From: Rhipicephalus microplus | Lineage: Eukaryota; Arthropoda; Arachnida; Ixodida; Ixodidae | Length of the DNA: 64,000 bases | Assembly: GCF_043290135.1 (NCBI RefSeq) | Contig: NC_134701.1 | Coordinates: 33,197,501-33,261,500 of the forward strand | Reading direction: 5' to 3' | Shown: positions 43,000-53,599 of the stretch, piece after piece | How the letters are laid out: each line of letters starts with the position of its first letter | Position numbering within the stretch: the first letter of the stretch is position 1 | Position numbers and translations under genes: made by a program | The notes under the pieces: model-generated | Databases searched by the model: none | The model's input: only the letters and a program-made list of their open reading frames with translations | Told to the model about the DNA's origin: nothing

Positions 43000-44277
43000 A
43001 TAGTAGGGCGTCATGCGGACAAGGTGCACCACTTCGGTGACATTGTGGCGTCTTGGGCTCATATGTACGGCTGGTTTAACTTCGTAGGTGGCATCGCTGA
43101 TACAATGCAGTACCTCATAAGGGCCAAAGTATCGACAAAGATGTTTTTTAGAAAGTCCATAGCAGCTCCCAGGGTCCGATATTCATACTTTGTCTCCAGG
43201 ATGATAATGCGATTCACTACGGCGCTGGTTGTACCGGCTAGAATCGATGCGCTGTGTGCGGCGTATTCGGTATCTTGCCATCTGTCTCGCTTCCTCGGCT
43301 CTCGGCGAAAAATCCTCTTGGTCTGGTGGAATGCTCTTTTCTTTATTTATTGCTAACAGGGCATCCAGTGGTGTGGTTACTGTTCGTGGTGTGGTTACTG
43401 TTCAGTGGAATACAAGGTCAAATGGTGCCACTCACGTTGTTTCTTGGGCGGCGGTATTATATGCGAATGCGATGTAAGGCTTTCATCCCAGATTTCATGC
43501 TCGACATTGACATACATTGAAAGCATATCAGTCAGAGCTTTGTTGAGGCGTTCCGTTAAGCCATTTGTTCAAGCGTGGTACGCCATAGTTTTTTTTTGTG
43601 ATCGGTGTGTGTCAATTTAATAAGACATTGCATTAAGTCTGCAGTAAATGCTTTTTCACAAACTGTAATAAGAACTATTGGTGCACAATGTCTGAGCACT
43701 ATGTTGGTGATGAAGAACTTCGCCACTTCGAGAGCTGTCATACTGAACAGTCAATCTCAGCGTTACGGGTAAGATAATCTGTGGCGACAACTATCCATTT
43801 CTTTCCTGTAGATGAGGACGGGAATGGTATTAGGAAGTCGATCCTGACTTGTTGGAATGAGGCATTCCGCAAGTCTATTGGCTGGAGTAGGCCTGCTGCT
43901 TTTATGGGTGGAGGGTTACGTCTTTGACATGCTCGGCAAGTTTTTAACGTAGTGCTGCACTGATGATAGCAACTTAGGCCTGTAGTATCTCTCCGAATTC
44001 TGTTGAACGAATGATCGAAGCAAGGTCTTCTACAAAGTACACTGAGGTATTTCAACGCCACTCCTATTGGCGAAACGGGCAGAAAGAGTTCAGAAGTTTC
44101 AAGACTGCAAAGGGAGTATGCGGCTATTGCCACCACACCAGTGCAGCTTGTTACAAGACTGAGTTTAACTGCTGAACAACAAGGCATAGCTTCTATATAA
44201 ACAGTGCTTGGCTTGAAAGTGGTTTGGAGAAAGATCAAGGGGGGGGGGGATTGAAATATTGGTTTACTTGTTGTCAA
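43000..44277 (-). pseudogene. pol: Integrase relic of E
   Basis: Minus strand: CRACQRRNPPPIKAAGLLQPIDLRNASFQQVRIDFLIPFPSSSTGKKWIVVATDYLTR (43738-43950) has the CxxC of the zinc motif and the first catalytic Asp. EVAKFFITNIVLRHCAPIVLITVCEKAFTADLMQCL (43556-43741) has lost the second Asp (Val in its place). The C-terminal part reads toward 43000. A tandem 18-bp duplication gtggtgtggttactgttc is at 43368-43403. Dead. Confidence 0.82.
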
Positions 44278-44280
44278 CTA

Positions 44281-44590
44281 ATAACTTCCAAGATCGACAT
44301 GTTCACGAGAGTGTATATTGCTAAAGAACTGGTCATCCTTCACTGACTTGTTGCCAACATACGCTGCAACTGGCACCTGCATAGGTGCGAACACTTCTAT
44401 GCAACTTTATTATTGGCAAGTCCAAGTAAACTGTTTACACTCCTTAATTCGCACGTAGTTTGTAACATCTTTGCATGTACAGATTGGCTCAACAAAAAGA
44501 AATCTGCAAAACGGGGAAAAGGAGGATGTATGTGAACTTAGCGCAAGTAAATTTTTGGCCTTGTTGGTGTAACAGTTTCATTAAGTTCAG
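44281..44590. other. Unassigned DNA
   Basis: No gene or repeat recognised apart from a ggggggggg run at 44241-44250 just before it. Confidence 0.35.
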
Positions 44591-44668
44591 CGTAGCACTT
44601 CAAATCACAAGGATGGGACAGGCTTGTGTATGTTTGGCCTGTCCCATCTTCGTCATTTCAGTGCTGCG
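44591..44668. repeat. Foldback repeat with 33-bp arms
   Basis: The left arm cgtagcacttcaaatcacaa... pairs with the right arm ...cattt cagtgctgcg at about 85 percent. The inner 12 bp (gatgggacaggc / gcctgtcccatc) are perfect around a 13-base loop. Confidence 0.8.
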
Positions 44669-45072
44669 ATTAGCTCTATAAACATGTCATGTGCTCTTTG
44701 TGCGTTGGTTTGCTGCACACTTCATTCTTGTTTTCTTTGTGTAGAGTTTTGTTAAACTGAACTCCTGTTCGATTTGGCGTTGTGTACATAAGAAACTTGT
44801 AGTTTAGGGAGGTAGCCATGAATGACTGCAATCATTCCACAAGATCATGCTACCTGTGCAAAACATATAGTGCGCTGTAATCAGTCTATGAACCCTGTGT
44901 TCCCTTGCAGATGAAAGTGTGCCCAGAAGCTAAATTAACAGCGTGTCCAGCCAACAAAGCTCTCCGTAAAACAACACAAATAACTCATATTCAAAGCCGC
45001 ACAGAACATTATTGAAATCCTCCATTGCTATATTTTGCAAGCTGGCTGCATGACACCACTGTGGTTCGGTAT
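44669..45072. other. Unassigned DNA
   Basis: No coding or repeat signal recognised. Confidence 0.35.
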
Positions 45073-45172
45073 ACTGTTGTGCAGAACAATACAGCAGACT
45101 GTTGTGCGGAACAATACAGCAGACTGTTGTGCAGAACAATACAGCACACTGTTGTGTGGAACAATACAAACA
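45073..45172. repeat. 25-bp tandem repeat, four units
   Basis: Units of actgttgtgcagaacaatac plus agcag at 45073, 45098, 45123 and 45148, with one to three changes each. The minus strand is open as a Cys/Leu-rich shadow peptide. Confidence 0.92.
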
Positions 45173-45469
45173 TTTTTTGTATTAGTCGCAATAACGTAGA
45201 GAATACGTGAGAACGCCTTGTTCGAAGGAAATTGTTGTAGTTTGATCACGGAATAAGATCTGTTGCCTTAATAGAGTGACGGGTTGTTCTGTGGTTATTG
45301 TGCTGAAGCATGACTTCCGTGAAGAGGCTACGTTTTAAGGAGATAGTTGTATTTTTGCTCACAAAATTGCTCGGCACCGCTATACCTTCAGCATTCTCCA
45401 TGAAGGAGGGTCCTCATTTTTTACAGTGTACTGATGTGAGAGCGCTCAGAAGAGACACCGCTCACGCGA
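45173..45469. other. Unassigned, possible L3 5' region
   Basis: Lies directly upstream of the L3 ORF1 remnant; no motif recognised. Confidence 0.35.
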
Positions 45470-45862
45470 GTGACCTTCTGCGCAAGCTTTAAGCGCGCGT
45501 GGATGACGCCAAAAAACCTCATATTTTATGACCTTCCTGAATCAACTGGATCGAAAGCACTTGTACAATTTGAACAATTTGTCAACAAACACTGCCATAT
45601 TCGTCTAGGTATTTCCATCCATCCGAAAGAAATTGAGCGCGCGCATTGTCTGGGTCGCCGCAAAGATACTAACCACCATGGCCCCATAATAGTTGAACTC
45701 GCATTCTATAAAAGCAAAGGAGAGATTCTTTCCAAAGGACGGATATTTGAAGGAACCACTTTAAGTGTTGGTGAAGATTTCTCACGTCGTGTACAAAACA
45801 TCAGTCAGCATTTGATTGCCTTTGCTAAAACCAAGTCGCTGCCTTTTTCCATCACTTACTAA
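45470..45862 (+). pseudogene. L3 ORF1 C-terminal part
   Basis: A 130-codon open frame with NLIFYDLPESTGSKALVQFEQFVNKHC and IERAHCLGRRKDTNHHGPIIVELAFYKSKGEIL, matching the RRM-like half of LINE ORF1 (compare NLVVYGIPEGPEET and IHRIGKPRNDKPRPIILRL in L2). The N-terminal coiled coil is missing. Confidence 0.8.
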
Positions 45863-46145
45863 ACACTGCTAATGGCGTATTTATAGTGCGAGAACAAAAC
45901 GACGACATAGAGACAAGAAGGACATGAAAGACACGAGTGCTAACTTCCAACTGACTTTATTGCGCAGAGCGCGAAAATATATAGAGGAGACAGTAACCAT
46001 GTGACAAAAATCATATGGCACAAAGAGCAGAACATGAGCGCTCGTGTCTTTTGTGTCTTTTTTGTCTCTATGTCGTCGTTTAGTTCTGGCGCTATAGCTA
46101 TCATCATGTCATACCAACTAGCCCATGCTGCCACACTGCTAATGG
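45863..46145. mobile_element. Palindromic interspersed repeat, copy 2, with 13-bp duplication
   Basis: The core 45876-46132 has arms tttatagtgcgagaacaaaa... and ...ttctggcgctatagc joined by about 90 bp that includes gctaacttccaactgacttt. A perfect duplication acactgctaatgg flanks it (45863-45875 and 46133-46145). The right tail after the palindrome (tatcatcatgtcataccaac) also occurs in copy 1 at 3569. Non-coding. Inserted in L3. Confidence 0.82.
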
Positions 46146-46209
46146 GTCACGAGCGCTACGTCTACGGTGAGCAATCGCAAGCTGTAAGGTTTTGGTCGTA
46201 GCAATTTCC

Positions 46210-46960
46210 TCGGCGCAAATCTGCCGGGCACACCCCCACACCTCAATCTGGCCTGTCACTTCCGGTGGTCTTAGCTAACGCACGCAGTTTCTTTTTCCGA
46301 AACGCATCAATTTTTCTGAGCTTCTTTTGTCATCAAGCAGTAAAGTATTGGTGATAACGGAGACTTGGCTTACAAATGATAAAACCGATGCAGAAGTGCT
46401 TGATAACTTACTGGATTCAAACTTCATCATAAGGACTGTAAAGGCACACGTGGAGGTGGGGTTCTGGTCGTGGTCCTCCAACAGTTATCATGCTAGGTGG
46501 CCAGGACTGACTCCCTGAACTTGAAATTCTTTGGGTTGTTTGCCATGCTCACCCTCATACTGTCCTTGTAGGCGTTTGTTATAGGGCCCAGGACAGTGAC
46601 CCGGATTTCGCATATAAGCTCAACAACAACCGCAGTGACCTTAGCAAACAGTATCCGCAAGCAGAGATACTGCTTTCCGGCGATATCCATTTTCCTCAAA
46701 TAGACTGGAGTAGTAGCGTCCCGTCAGCTGTGGGAAATGAGCCCGCAAGAGATTTCAAAGATTCCTACTTGAATTGCAATGTAATCCAACTTGTATCCCA
46801 ACCAACGCGCGTTACAGAGAGTAGTTCCACCATCTTAGATCTAATACTAAGTAGCCATCAAGACAGCAGCTTATCATGAATTACATATCTGCGTGCCATC
46901 AGTGGTAATCCATGCGGCTTTCACGTTTCAACCTGTAAACGCGATCTTATCACCAAAACA
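46210..46960 (+). pseudogene. L3 APE endonuclease relic
   Basis: VLVITETWLTNDKTDAEVLD (46345) carries the catalytic Glu; LLSGDIHFPQIDWSSSVP (46670) is the GDFN-like block with Asn lost; RVTESSSTILDLILSS (46810) is the SILDL block. Several frame changes and stops. Confidence 0.8.
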
Positions 46961-46993
46961 ATGCGTCTTTACGACAAGAGCAATTAAAGTGCC

Positions 46994-49030
46994 ATGAATC
47001 ATGAATTTGTATCTTTCCTTGCTGAGTTCGAGAGAATAAGCCATACACACTCTGTGGATGAGAATTGGATTATATTTAGAGAAAAGTTAGCCACTCTTGT
47101 AGAAAACTTCATCCTAAAAATAACGTTCACCGCAAACCGAAAGAAGTCTTGGCGTTCACTTACACCTCAGAAACTAAGAAACAAGAAAAAACACCTTTTC
47201 CGATCAGCCAGACAGTCCAAACTTCTGTCCTAAGGGAAAAATATGAAGCCGGGAATGATGATTATCTAAGAACTATTCGAAACGCCAAGGACGTGATCTT
47301 TCATGAAGAGCTGCCCAAATGCTCGCAACTAGCCTTCGCAAATTCTGTATGGTGATAAACTCTCATGAGGTGCGCACCACTAGTCACTCAAATGCGCATG
47401 GCTATATAGTCAAAAACAATAAATGCGCGAACCTTCTTAACAAAACCTTTTTCTCTGTTTCTACAAATGAGAGTTCGGTTCCAGATTTTTCTTCACCTGC
47501 GCGCAGCACCGAGTCTATACCCCTAATTTGCATTTTCTACGGACGGCATCATTTCGATTATAGAAATTATTAAGCCTTCTTCTTTTGCAAGTGTGAATGA
47601 CAATAATTCAAAACTTCTCAGAAATGTTAAACATGTGTGTGCTGCCTACCTTACACTGTTATTTCGCAGTCATTATCATCAAGCATTCTGCCAGCAGACT
47701 AGAAAGTAGGCAAGGTCGTTCCAGTCTACAAATCAGGTAACAGAGATTCTGCACCAAGTTACCGTCCCATATATTTAACAAGTACCCCCTTCAAAATCAT
47801 GGAACGTGTTGTCTACTCCCATATTATCAACTTCTTGGACTGAATGATATTTTTTTATCCTTCTAAACACGGGTTCTGAAGGGCTTATTTCTGTGAAACG
47901 CAGCTGGCCATTTTATTTCACGACATTTATTCTAACCTTGACTGCAACATTCAGCCAGATGCTCTTTTCCTGGATTTCGCTATAGCATTCGACACTGTTC
48001 CCCACAAACGCCTCATTCTTAAGTAATCTCTGTTAAATTTAGATGCTAATGTACTTTACTTGCACAGATAATATCTTTCTTGACTAATCATTCCAATTTT
48101 GTGTTTGTTACTAATCAACCGACTACCTGTAACTTCAGGTGTCTCGCAAGGGTCTGTCTTAGGGCCTTTACTCTTCTTTAATTTATAATAACGATCTCCC
48201 ACTGCATGTATCATGTGACTTTCGTATGTTTGCAGATTGCTGCGTAATCTACCGATCAGTAACCAACATTCATGACCAAACACTCATTCAGCATGATCTT
48301 GACAACATACAAACTTGGTGTGATCGCTAATTAATGAACTTAAATCATAATAATTGTAAGCATGTATCTTTTTTTCGCCACCGTAATTCTCTTGAGTTTA
48401 CCAATTTCAACGCTAATGTTCCCATACAATCAGTTCAATCATTCAAACACCTCAGCATAACCTTAGCTTATGACCTGTATTGGCGTCATCACACTACTAA
48501 CATCATCTCGTCTGCTAATAAATCACTCAGTTTTCTCCGACGACACTTACGCCATACTCCGCCTCACGTCAAGACGCCTGCATACAAGTCATTTATCAGG
48601 TTCAAACTCGAGTATGCATCTTACATCTCGAGCCGTCATCAATTATACAGCGTAAGAAAACTTGAATCACTTCGAAATCGGGCTACCAGGTTCATTATTT
48701 CTGCATATTTGTACGATATCAGCATCTCACCTTTAAAGGCAAAATCAGGTCTAGACACCCTCGCTTCACGCCGACAGTGTGCCACCCTCTCTCTTCGTCA
48801 TATCTTTTATTACAGCTCATTGAATCATCCACCGTACATCACGCCCCATCCACACATATTCGATCGCACTGGTCATTCGTTACAAGTCGCTATACCACGT
48901 ACTCAGACCACAGCATTCCAAGTCTCCTTTTTCCTAAGAGCAGCGTAAAACTGAAACGGCCTTCCTCACGCCATCTGTGCCATCTCTTACCCTTCTATAT
49001 TTGCAGAAGCTATTAAAAACACCGTTGTAT
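46994..49030 (+). pseudogene. L3 reverse transcriptase relic
   Basis: Begins with a Lys-rich linker (47150-47350), then SGNRDSAPSYRPIYLTSTPFKIMERVV (about 47730-47815), a FLDFAIAFDTVPHKRLI-like block (47965), SGVSQGSVLGPLLF-like (48135), FRMFADCCVIY (48225, the active box altered) and 48334-48948: SFKHLSITLAYDLYWRHH, RFKLEYASYISS, RRQCATLSLRHIFYY. Many stops. The last 204 codons are open. Confidence 0.85.
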
Positions 49031-49111
49031 AGTTCTTCTTTTGTTGTTATACACCACCCCTTATGTAATATCCATACAGGGGGTCATTATAAAAATAAAA
49101 GTGAAGTGAAC

Positions 49112-49740
49112 TAGAAGTGCTTGCAACTTGCTCAGCCTTTCTCTGATTACCGATTTGACCAGTTCTCGCAGGGCTTCCATGTCTTTCTGCAGGCCCCCTG
49201 AGAAGGCATTGGTAGGGTCACAGTTTACGTGAGGATTGTACTTCCGGGCTCGTTGTTGTATTGTCTTCTCGATGGCTGTCGCTTCGAAACGAAACTCCGG
49301 AACTGGGCGTGGTGGGTTGCGGGCAAGAACAGCGAATAGCTCTTGCTTCACCCCATTCATGAGATGACGCAGCTTGTTATCTTCGGCCATATTAGAATCA
49401 ACACGCTTGAACAGGCGGATCATGTCGTCGATGTACATCGCGAAACATTTGTTGGTGAGCTGCTTTCTGGTTTCAAGAACAACCTGTGCCTTTTTTGCAA
49501 TCGGTGCTGGCATAAGTAGCTGGCAATTGTCGATGAAATTCGTTCCAGGTGCGCAAAGTGCTCTCATGGTTTTCAAACAATGTCTTTGCAAAGTCCTCCA
49601 AAGCAAAGTACATACGGCGGAGCTTCTTTCTCTCGCCCCAACTATTTAAGCTTGCCACTCACTCGAAGAGGTCTAGCCAATCATCGACGTCTTCCTTCAA
49701 GTCGCCATGAAATACCGGCGGCTAGTGAGGCTGATTGATC
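49112..49740 (-). pseudogene. gag: Gag relic of F
   Basis: The minus strand reads VFHGDLKEDVDDWLDLFE-stop-VASLNSWGERKKLRRMYFALEDFAKTLFENHESTLRTWNEF, typical of a Ty3/gypsy capsid N-terminal domain. A frame change near 49540 follows, then AQVVLETRKQLTNKCFAMYIDDMIRLFKRVDSNMAEDNKLRHLMNGVKQELFAVLARNPP. It ends against L3. No zinc knuckle remains. Confidence 0.82.
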
Positions 49741-49943
49741 ACCACGTGCACCAGTGTTTTCTAAGTAGTCATGGTAGTGGCGTCCATTGTCTGAGTTCCT
49801 TTTGTCGTGAAGTGAAGACTAAACTCGGCGAGTCACCTCGAAGATGACGGCTGGCTCTCTGGTGCACATGTGTCAGCTCCACAGGATCAACTCGCTGATG
49901 TTTGTGGCTACACTGTCTTGCGTATGTGGAACTTTGATTCATA

Positions 49944-49960
49944 CCCCGGCTCCTAAACCA
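49944..49960 (-). other. Primer-binding site of F
   Basis: The minus strand reads TGGTTTAGGAGCCGGGG at the inner edge of the LTR, complementary to a tRNA 3' end ccccggctcctaaacca. Confidence 0.65.
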
Positions 49961-50260
49961 GAAATTTCGTAATACTGACGCACACAGGCTTGTACAACGA
50001 ACTTCTTTATAAGGGCAAACTTGTGCCCATAAGCTAAGGCAACTGTGAACAAACTTCGAGTGCGTCGAACCACACAGAAATCCCACAGAACTTCTTCCAC
50101 TTAAGAATCTTCCACTATTTTCACCAGAAGCCCGAGCGCGTGACGCATGCGGGCTGGGTCTGGCCATGTGCTCGTGCCACCTCAGTCTCTGTGCGGCACG
50201 GTGAAGGGTGCCTAATTTGAACGCCGCCAGTGTATCGCGGCAATACCTGAGTCTGCTGTT
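49961..50260 (-). repeat. 5' LTR of F
   Basis: Diverged partner of 42657-42915; outer boundary approximate (near ctgagtctgctgttccc). Confidence 0.7.
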
Positions 50261-50270
50261 CCCAGTTGGT

Positions 50271-51007
50271 CTCCTCGTAACAATATTGTGCAGAAAAAAG
50301 AAAATTGAGCCCATAAATGCGTACTGCTTTCTTTCAGACGTATCATTCTGTATGACAATAAAAAATGCGTCTCTGATGAAGTGCCCCATAACAATAACTT
50401 GTGTGTAGCTAAGCCACAGCTCACATGTTTAGTTTTACTTCTAGAGCACCTGCACGTATTCGTTTAGTAACCGTTGAGCAACCGCTGCTGCCGAGTCTGC
50501 GTAGTAATGCATTTTTCTCTGCTGGCCTTTACTTTTTTCTCAATCACCATCTTTTTGTTGCACAATAGCAAGCTCTAGCGAGTTGGCGTGCGTCCTGCTC
50601 AAAACCATTTCAAACTCTCAGCTACTTCGTAACATGTTGCAAATGCAATATATTCAATCACTTACTGAAATGCAAACTAAGAAAAAATCTCAAACTTTTT
50701 TTGACTGGTGGAAAGGTTCGATACGCTCTTCGCAGTGTCTAAGGTGGTACGGAAGCGCAAAGAAACCAATTATCAGGTTGCATGTGCTTTACTAAACGCT
50801 ATCCTAGAGCTGCTTGAAAAGCTTAAGAATCGCCCAGCTCAAGTTGACAACATCACAATTTCTCACCTGTAACTTTGACGACATTCTAAAAACTATGATT
50901 TAACCTGGCGCAGATATAAAGAACTTAGGAAAGCACGTGAACGCACTCGAAGTCTCAAAACACCTAGCGCTGATTAAAGAGCTTACGTTTGTAGCAGATT
51001 ATTCTAA
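50271..51007. other. Unassigned DNA
   Basis: Contains a 70-codon open frame (50583) without recognisable motif. Nothing else. Confidence 0.35.
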
Positions 51008-51215
51008 ATGTAATAGCCGTAGAACAAAAACCTGGACAGTCGTTCGAAAGCGCAAAGCACCGACCTGTTTATCTTTGCCATGAAAATAACCACGCTTGCT
51101 ATACCGTGCATTTATCTCAAACGTAAGAGCCGTAGAAAGAGCCTCCAAAGCCGTTCGGCAGCTCAGAGCACCAACCCGCTTATCTGTGCCATGAAAATAT
51201 TCACGCTTTATATCT
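51008..51215. repeat. Imperfect tandem duplication, about 114 bp
   Basis: gtaatagccgtagaac... and gtaagagccgtagaaag... both run to tttatct(t/g)tgccatgaaaat and cacgct. Two units, about 75-80 percent alike. Confidence 0.65.
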
Positions 51216-51664
51216 CTCGCGTGATGTTGCCTACCTTATGGTTCACTATCAACGAGCCTACATCGGCATGGAGGTTCCGAAGAAATAGCCATCGGAAACT
51301 CATGCCTCCAACGAAAAAAAAACGCGCTTTACCCAACCGCAAACCAGCACCTTAACCGACCAGGTGGCGCTACTCTCGGTCCTCACTTTACCGTGGGAAG
51401 CCGCATTACCTGGAACATCAACCTGTTGCTCGTCTGTGAAATGGCTGCGATCAACGACTGTGCGTTGTGGCCTCGTCAGCTGTGCCGCAGTGCAGAGCAG
51501 TAAGCAACTAGCTTACTGTGACTATGTAGGTTAGTAAACTACCTGCTCTTTTCTCGAAGAAATTAAACAACTATTTTTGCTATAGCTGATAAGCCCACAT
51601 TGCCACTTCTCAAGTGTTGTTTAGAGGATTATCGTTAATATTTTTTGCTCATTCAAATAGATAG
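51216..51664. other. Unassigned DNA
   Basis: No gene or repeat recognised. Confidence 0.35.
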
Positions 51665-51667
51665 CAT

Positions 51668-51795
51668 CCCAATTTGAGCACACGGACCTACAATTCCGCC
51701 TCCGTCGGAAATTCTGCCGCCGCAGCCGGGATTCGATCCCGCGACCTGCGGTTCAGCAACCGAGTACCTTAGCCACTAGACCACCGCGGCAGGCG
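51668..51795 (-). mobile_element. Ruka-like SINE, tRNA-head part
   Basis: On the minus strand: cctgccgcggtggtctagtg, box B gggatcgaatcccgg and the body to gtgctcaaattggg. The far half of the SINE is missing. Confidence 0.8.
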
Positions 51796-51956
51796 ACACA
51801 ATGTTATTGAGATCAAACAGACAATAATGTGAAGCACTGCAAAGGGGAAGTTATTAAACCCAATTGTAATGTAAATGTGAAGAAAGAAAAGTGGGTGAAA
51901 AGATAATTTGTCGTGAGGAGGAACCGAACCTTCGGATTATGCATTTGATGCTCTAG

Positions 51957-51985
51957 TACACACATACACACACACACACACACTA

Positions 51986-52057
<72 letters not shown>
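51957..52057. repeat. Compound microsatellite (ca)n-(ta)n-(tg)n
   Basis: (ca)n at 51959-51982, (ta)n at 51987-52040, (tg)n at 52041-52057. The whole array is self-complementary. Confidence 0.97.
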
Positions 52058-52314
52058 AACTTAGTGTACTATCACGCGGACTTACATTCTGCCCTGGCAA
52101 TGGAAAACTCGATGAGTTCACGCTTTTAAAAGACTTAGACGACTTCGCGCGAAATCTACGAGTGGAGGAATATTTATTCGATAAACCCCAAAAATACAAC
52201 CCGCTATTTCGTGGGGTAATCGGATGGCAATAGACCCCTGACACCAACAGAGATCGACATGTGGATCTATATATGAAATATTGAATTGCTGCACAAGCTT
52301 GAAGAAAAACAAGA

Positions 52315-52351
52315 TAGACAGGAAAGAGCGCACTGCGCTCTTTCCTGTCTA
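52315..52351. repeat. Perfect 37-base palindrome
   Basis: Arms of 18 bases (tagacaggaaagagcgca and its exact complement) around a single central base. No coding role. Confidence 0.95.
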
Positions 52352-52371
52352 CACCAATTTAACCAAGTCAC

Positions 52372-52640
52372 TGACTGGCAGCAGTGGCATTGCATGAGCT
52401 ACATGAGCGCCCATCCCGGCTGCTTCATCGGCGGTTATCTTCGTGGTGCTTCATCGTCGCATTGCCTTGGAAGGTGCTGGATCATCCACACGTGGTGAAG
52501 CTGCGACGGCGCGGTGGCTTTGTGGCCTGTAGCTAGCATTCGACGATTTCGCCGCTGGAGGTCACTGCCCTGAGATCAAGCCCTATAAATTTGCCAGCAC
52601 CAGCACCGGCTCTTCACTGGCAGCAGTGGCATTCCTCGAG
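52372..52640 (+). promoter_or_regulatory. L4 5' region with repeated promoter-like unit
   Basis: 'actggcagcagtggcattgc' at 52372 recurs as actggcagcagtggcattcc at about 52616 (period about 244), each followed by an agctac word. Between them is ccctataaatttgccagcac (TATA near 52580). The layout matches the array of L2: a repeated unit with a TATA box ahead of ORF1. Confidence 0.55.
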
Positions 52641-52799
52641 CTACAAATTAAGCAGAGTTCGCTTTTTCGCTGGTATTCTTTCAAGCTCTTTTCTGTATAG
52701 TTTATATTTTTTTCAACTGCTGCTGCTTCCAAAAATTGCGTTCTAATTTGCATTTTATTTTTTTCTGTGTCAGCAAATGTTTTTTTAAGAGTATTTACC

Positions 52800-53541
52800 A
52801 TGCCAAATAATGCTAAACTCTCCAAAAAGATTGAAGACCTTGAGGCTAAAATTAACAGCTGGGCTAAAGACACATCTGAAGAGGTCTTGGCAGGTTCTTA
52901 CTCAAGCTGCAAGAATCGGGCATAGATGTTGCTGAATTAAAAAAAAAGAAGTTGTATACTACCTACAATAGAGTGCAGAGCACTTGAACAAACTTGTCGA
53001 GGACCTACGTAACCAAAATTGTCACATTAGTAAATGAAAATAAACAACTAAAACCCAGAATGACTCCCTCAGCCACAAGGTTGAGGAACTGGAGCAATAC
53101 TCGCGCTCGAGCAATGTGGAGATCAAGGGCGTTCCCTGCTCCCAGGGGGAAGACTGCAGTGCAATCGTGAAAATGATAGGGGAGAAGGCTGGCTGTCCCA
53201 TATTGCATGCTGATCTCGACATTGTGCATCGCGTGCCAGCACGTTTTGAAGATAAAGTAAACATTATTGCGCGTTTCTGCTCTCGGACTAAGAAATCTGG
53301 CTACATCAGTATAGCACGTAAGGCGAAGCTCTGTGCTAGTGATCTTGGTATCACTAATGGTACTAACTCCCCTGTCGTTATCAATGATCACTTGAGTACA
53401 AGCAACAAGGTCCTCTATTCCAAAGCCTTAACACTAAAAAACGAAAATAACTGGTTGTTTCTATGGACAGACAACTGTCAAATTGAAGCAAAAAAACTAC
53501 ATATAGCAGAGTTCTGCGCATTTGCGATGACTTCAATTTGA
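52800..53541 (+). pseudogene. L4 ORF1
   Basis: Start ATG 52800 (MPNNAKLSKKIEDLEAKINSW), a coiled coil to about 53090 with a stop and a frame change. Then an open 141-codon part: EIKGVPCSQGEDCSAIVKMIGEKAGCPILHADLDIVHRVPARFEDKVNIIARFCSRTKKSGY, the RRM-like half. Basic C-terminus. It would bind element RNA. Confidence 0.85.
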
Positions 53542-53599
53542 CAAAAAGAGACTAAGCCTTGCACAATGTGATAATTGTATTATTTTTTCTCGCATCAAT

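Larger units (their letters stand above)
42657..44280 (-). mobile_element. Ty3/gypsy relic E, integrase end with 3' LTR
   Basis: Left end 42657-42915 matches the LTR at 49961-50260 (about 80 percent, shared acacaggcttgta, acttgtgccca, 'ccagaagcccgag' and gtgcggcacggtgaagg). To the right are the integrase C-terminus and core on the minus strand. No RT is seen. Confidence 0.8.
45470..49111 (+). mobile_element. LINE L3 (CR1 group), decayed
   Basis: ORF1 remnant 45470-45862, a foldback repeat inserted at 45876-46132, APE remnant 46210-46960 and RT remnant 46994-49030, ending in a 3' UTR with cattataaaaataaaag near 49090. It separates the E and F gypsy relics. Wording of the APE and RT is close to L2. 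Confidence 0.85.
49112..50270 (-). mobile_element. Ty3/gypsy relic F, gag end with 5' LTR
   Basis: The LTR at 49961-50260 is followed on the minus strand by a PBS (49944-49960) and gag (49112-49740). The element is cut at 49111 by the 3' end of L3. The LTR family is shared with E, so E and F may be halves of one copy. Confidence 0.78.

Noticed and set aside
45009..45249. Cys-rich minus-strand peptides
   Set aside because: Products of the 25-bp tandem repeat.
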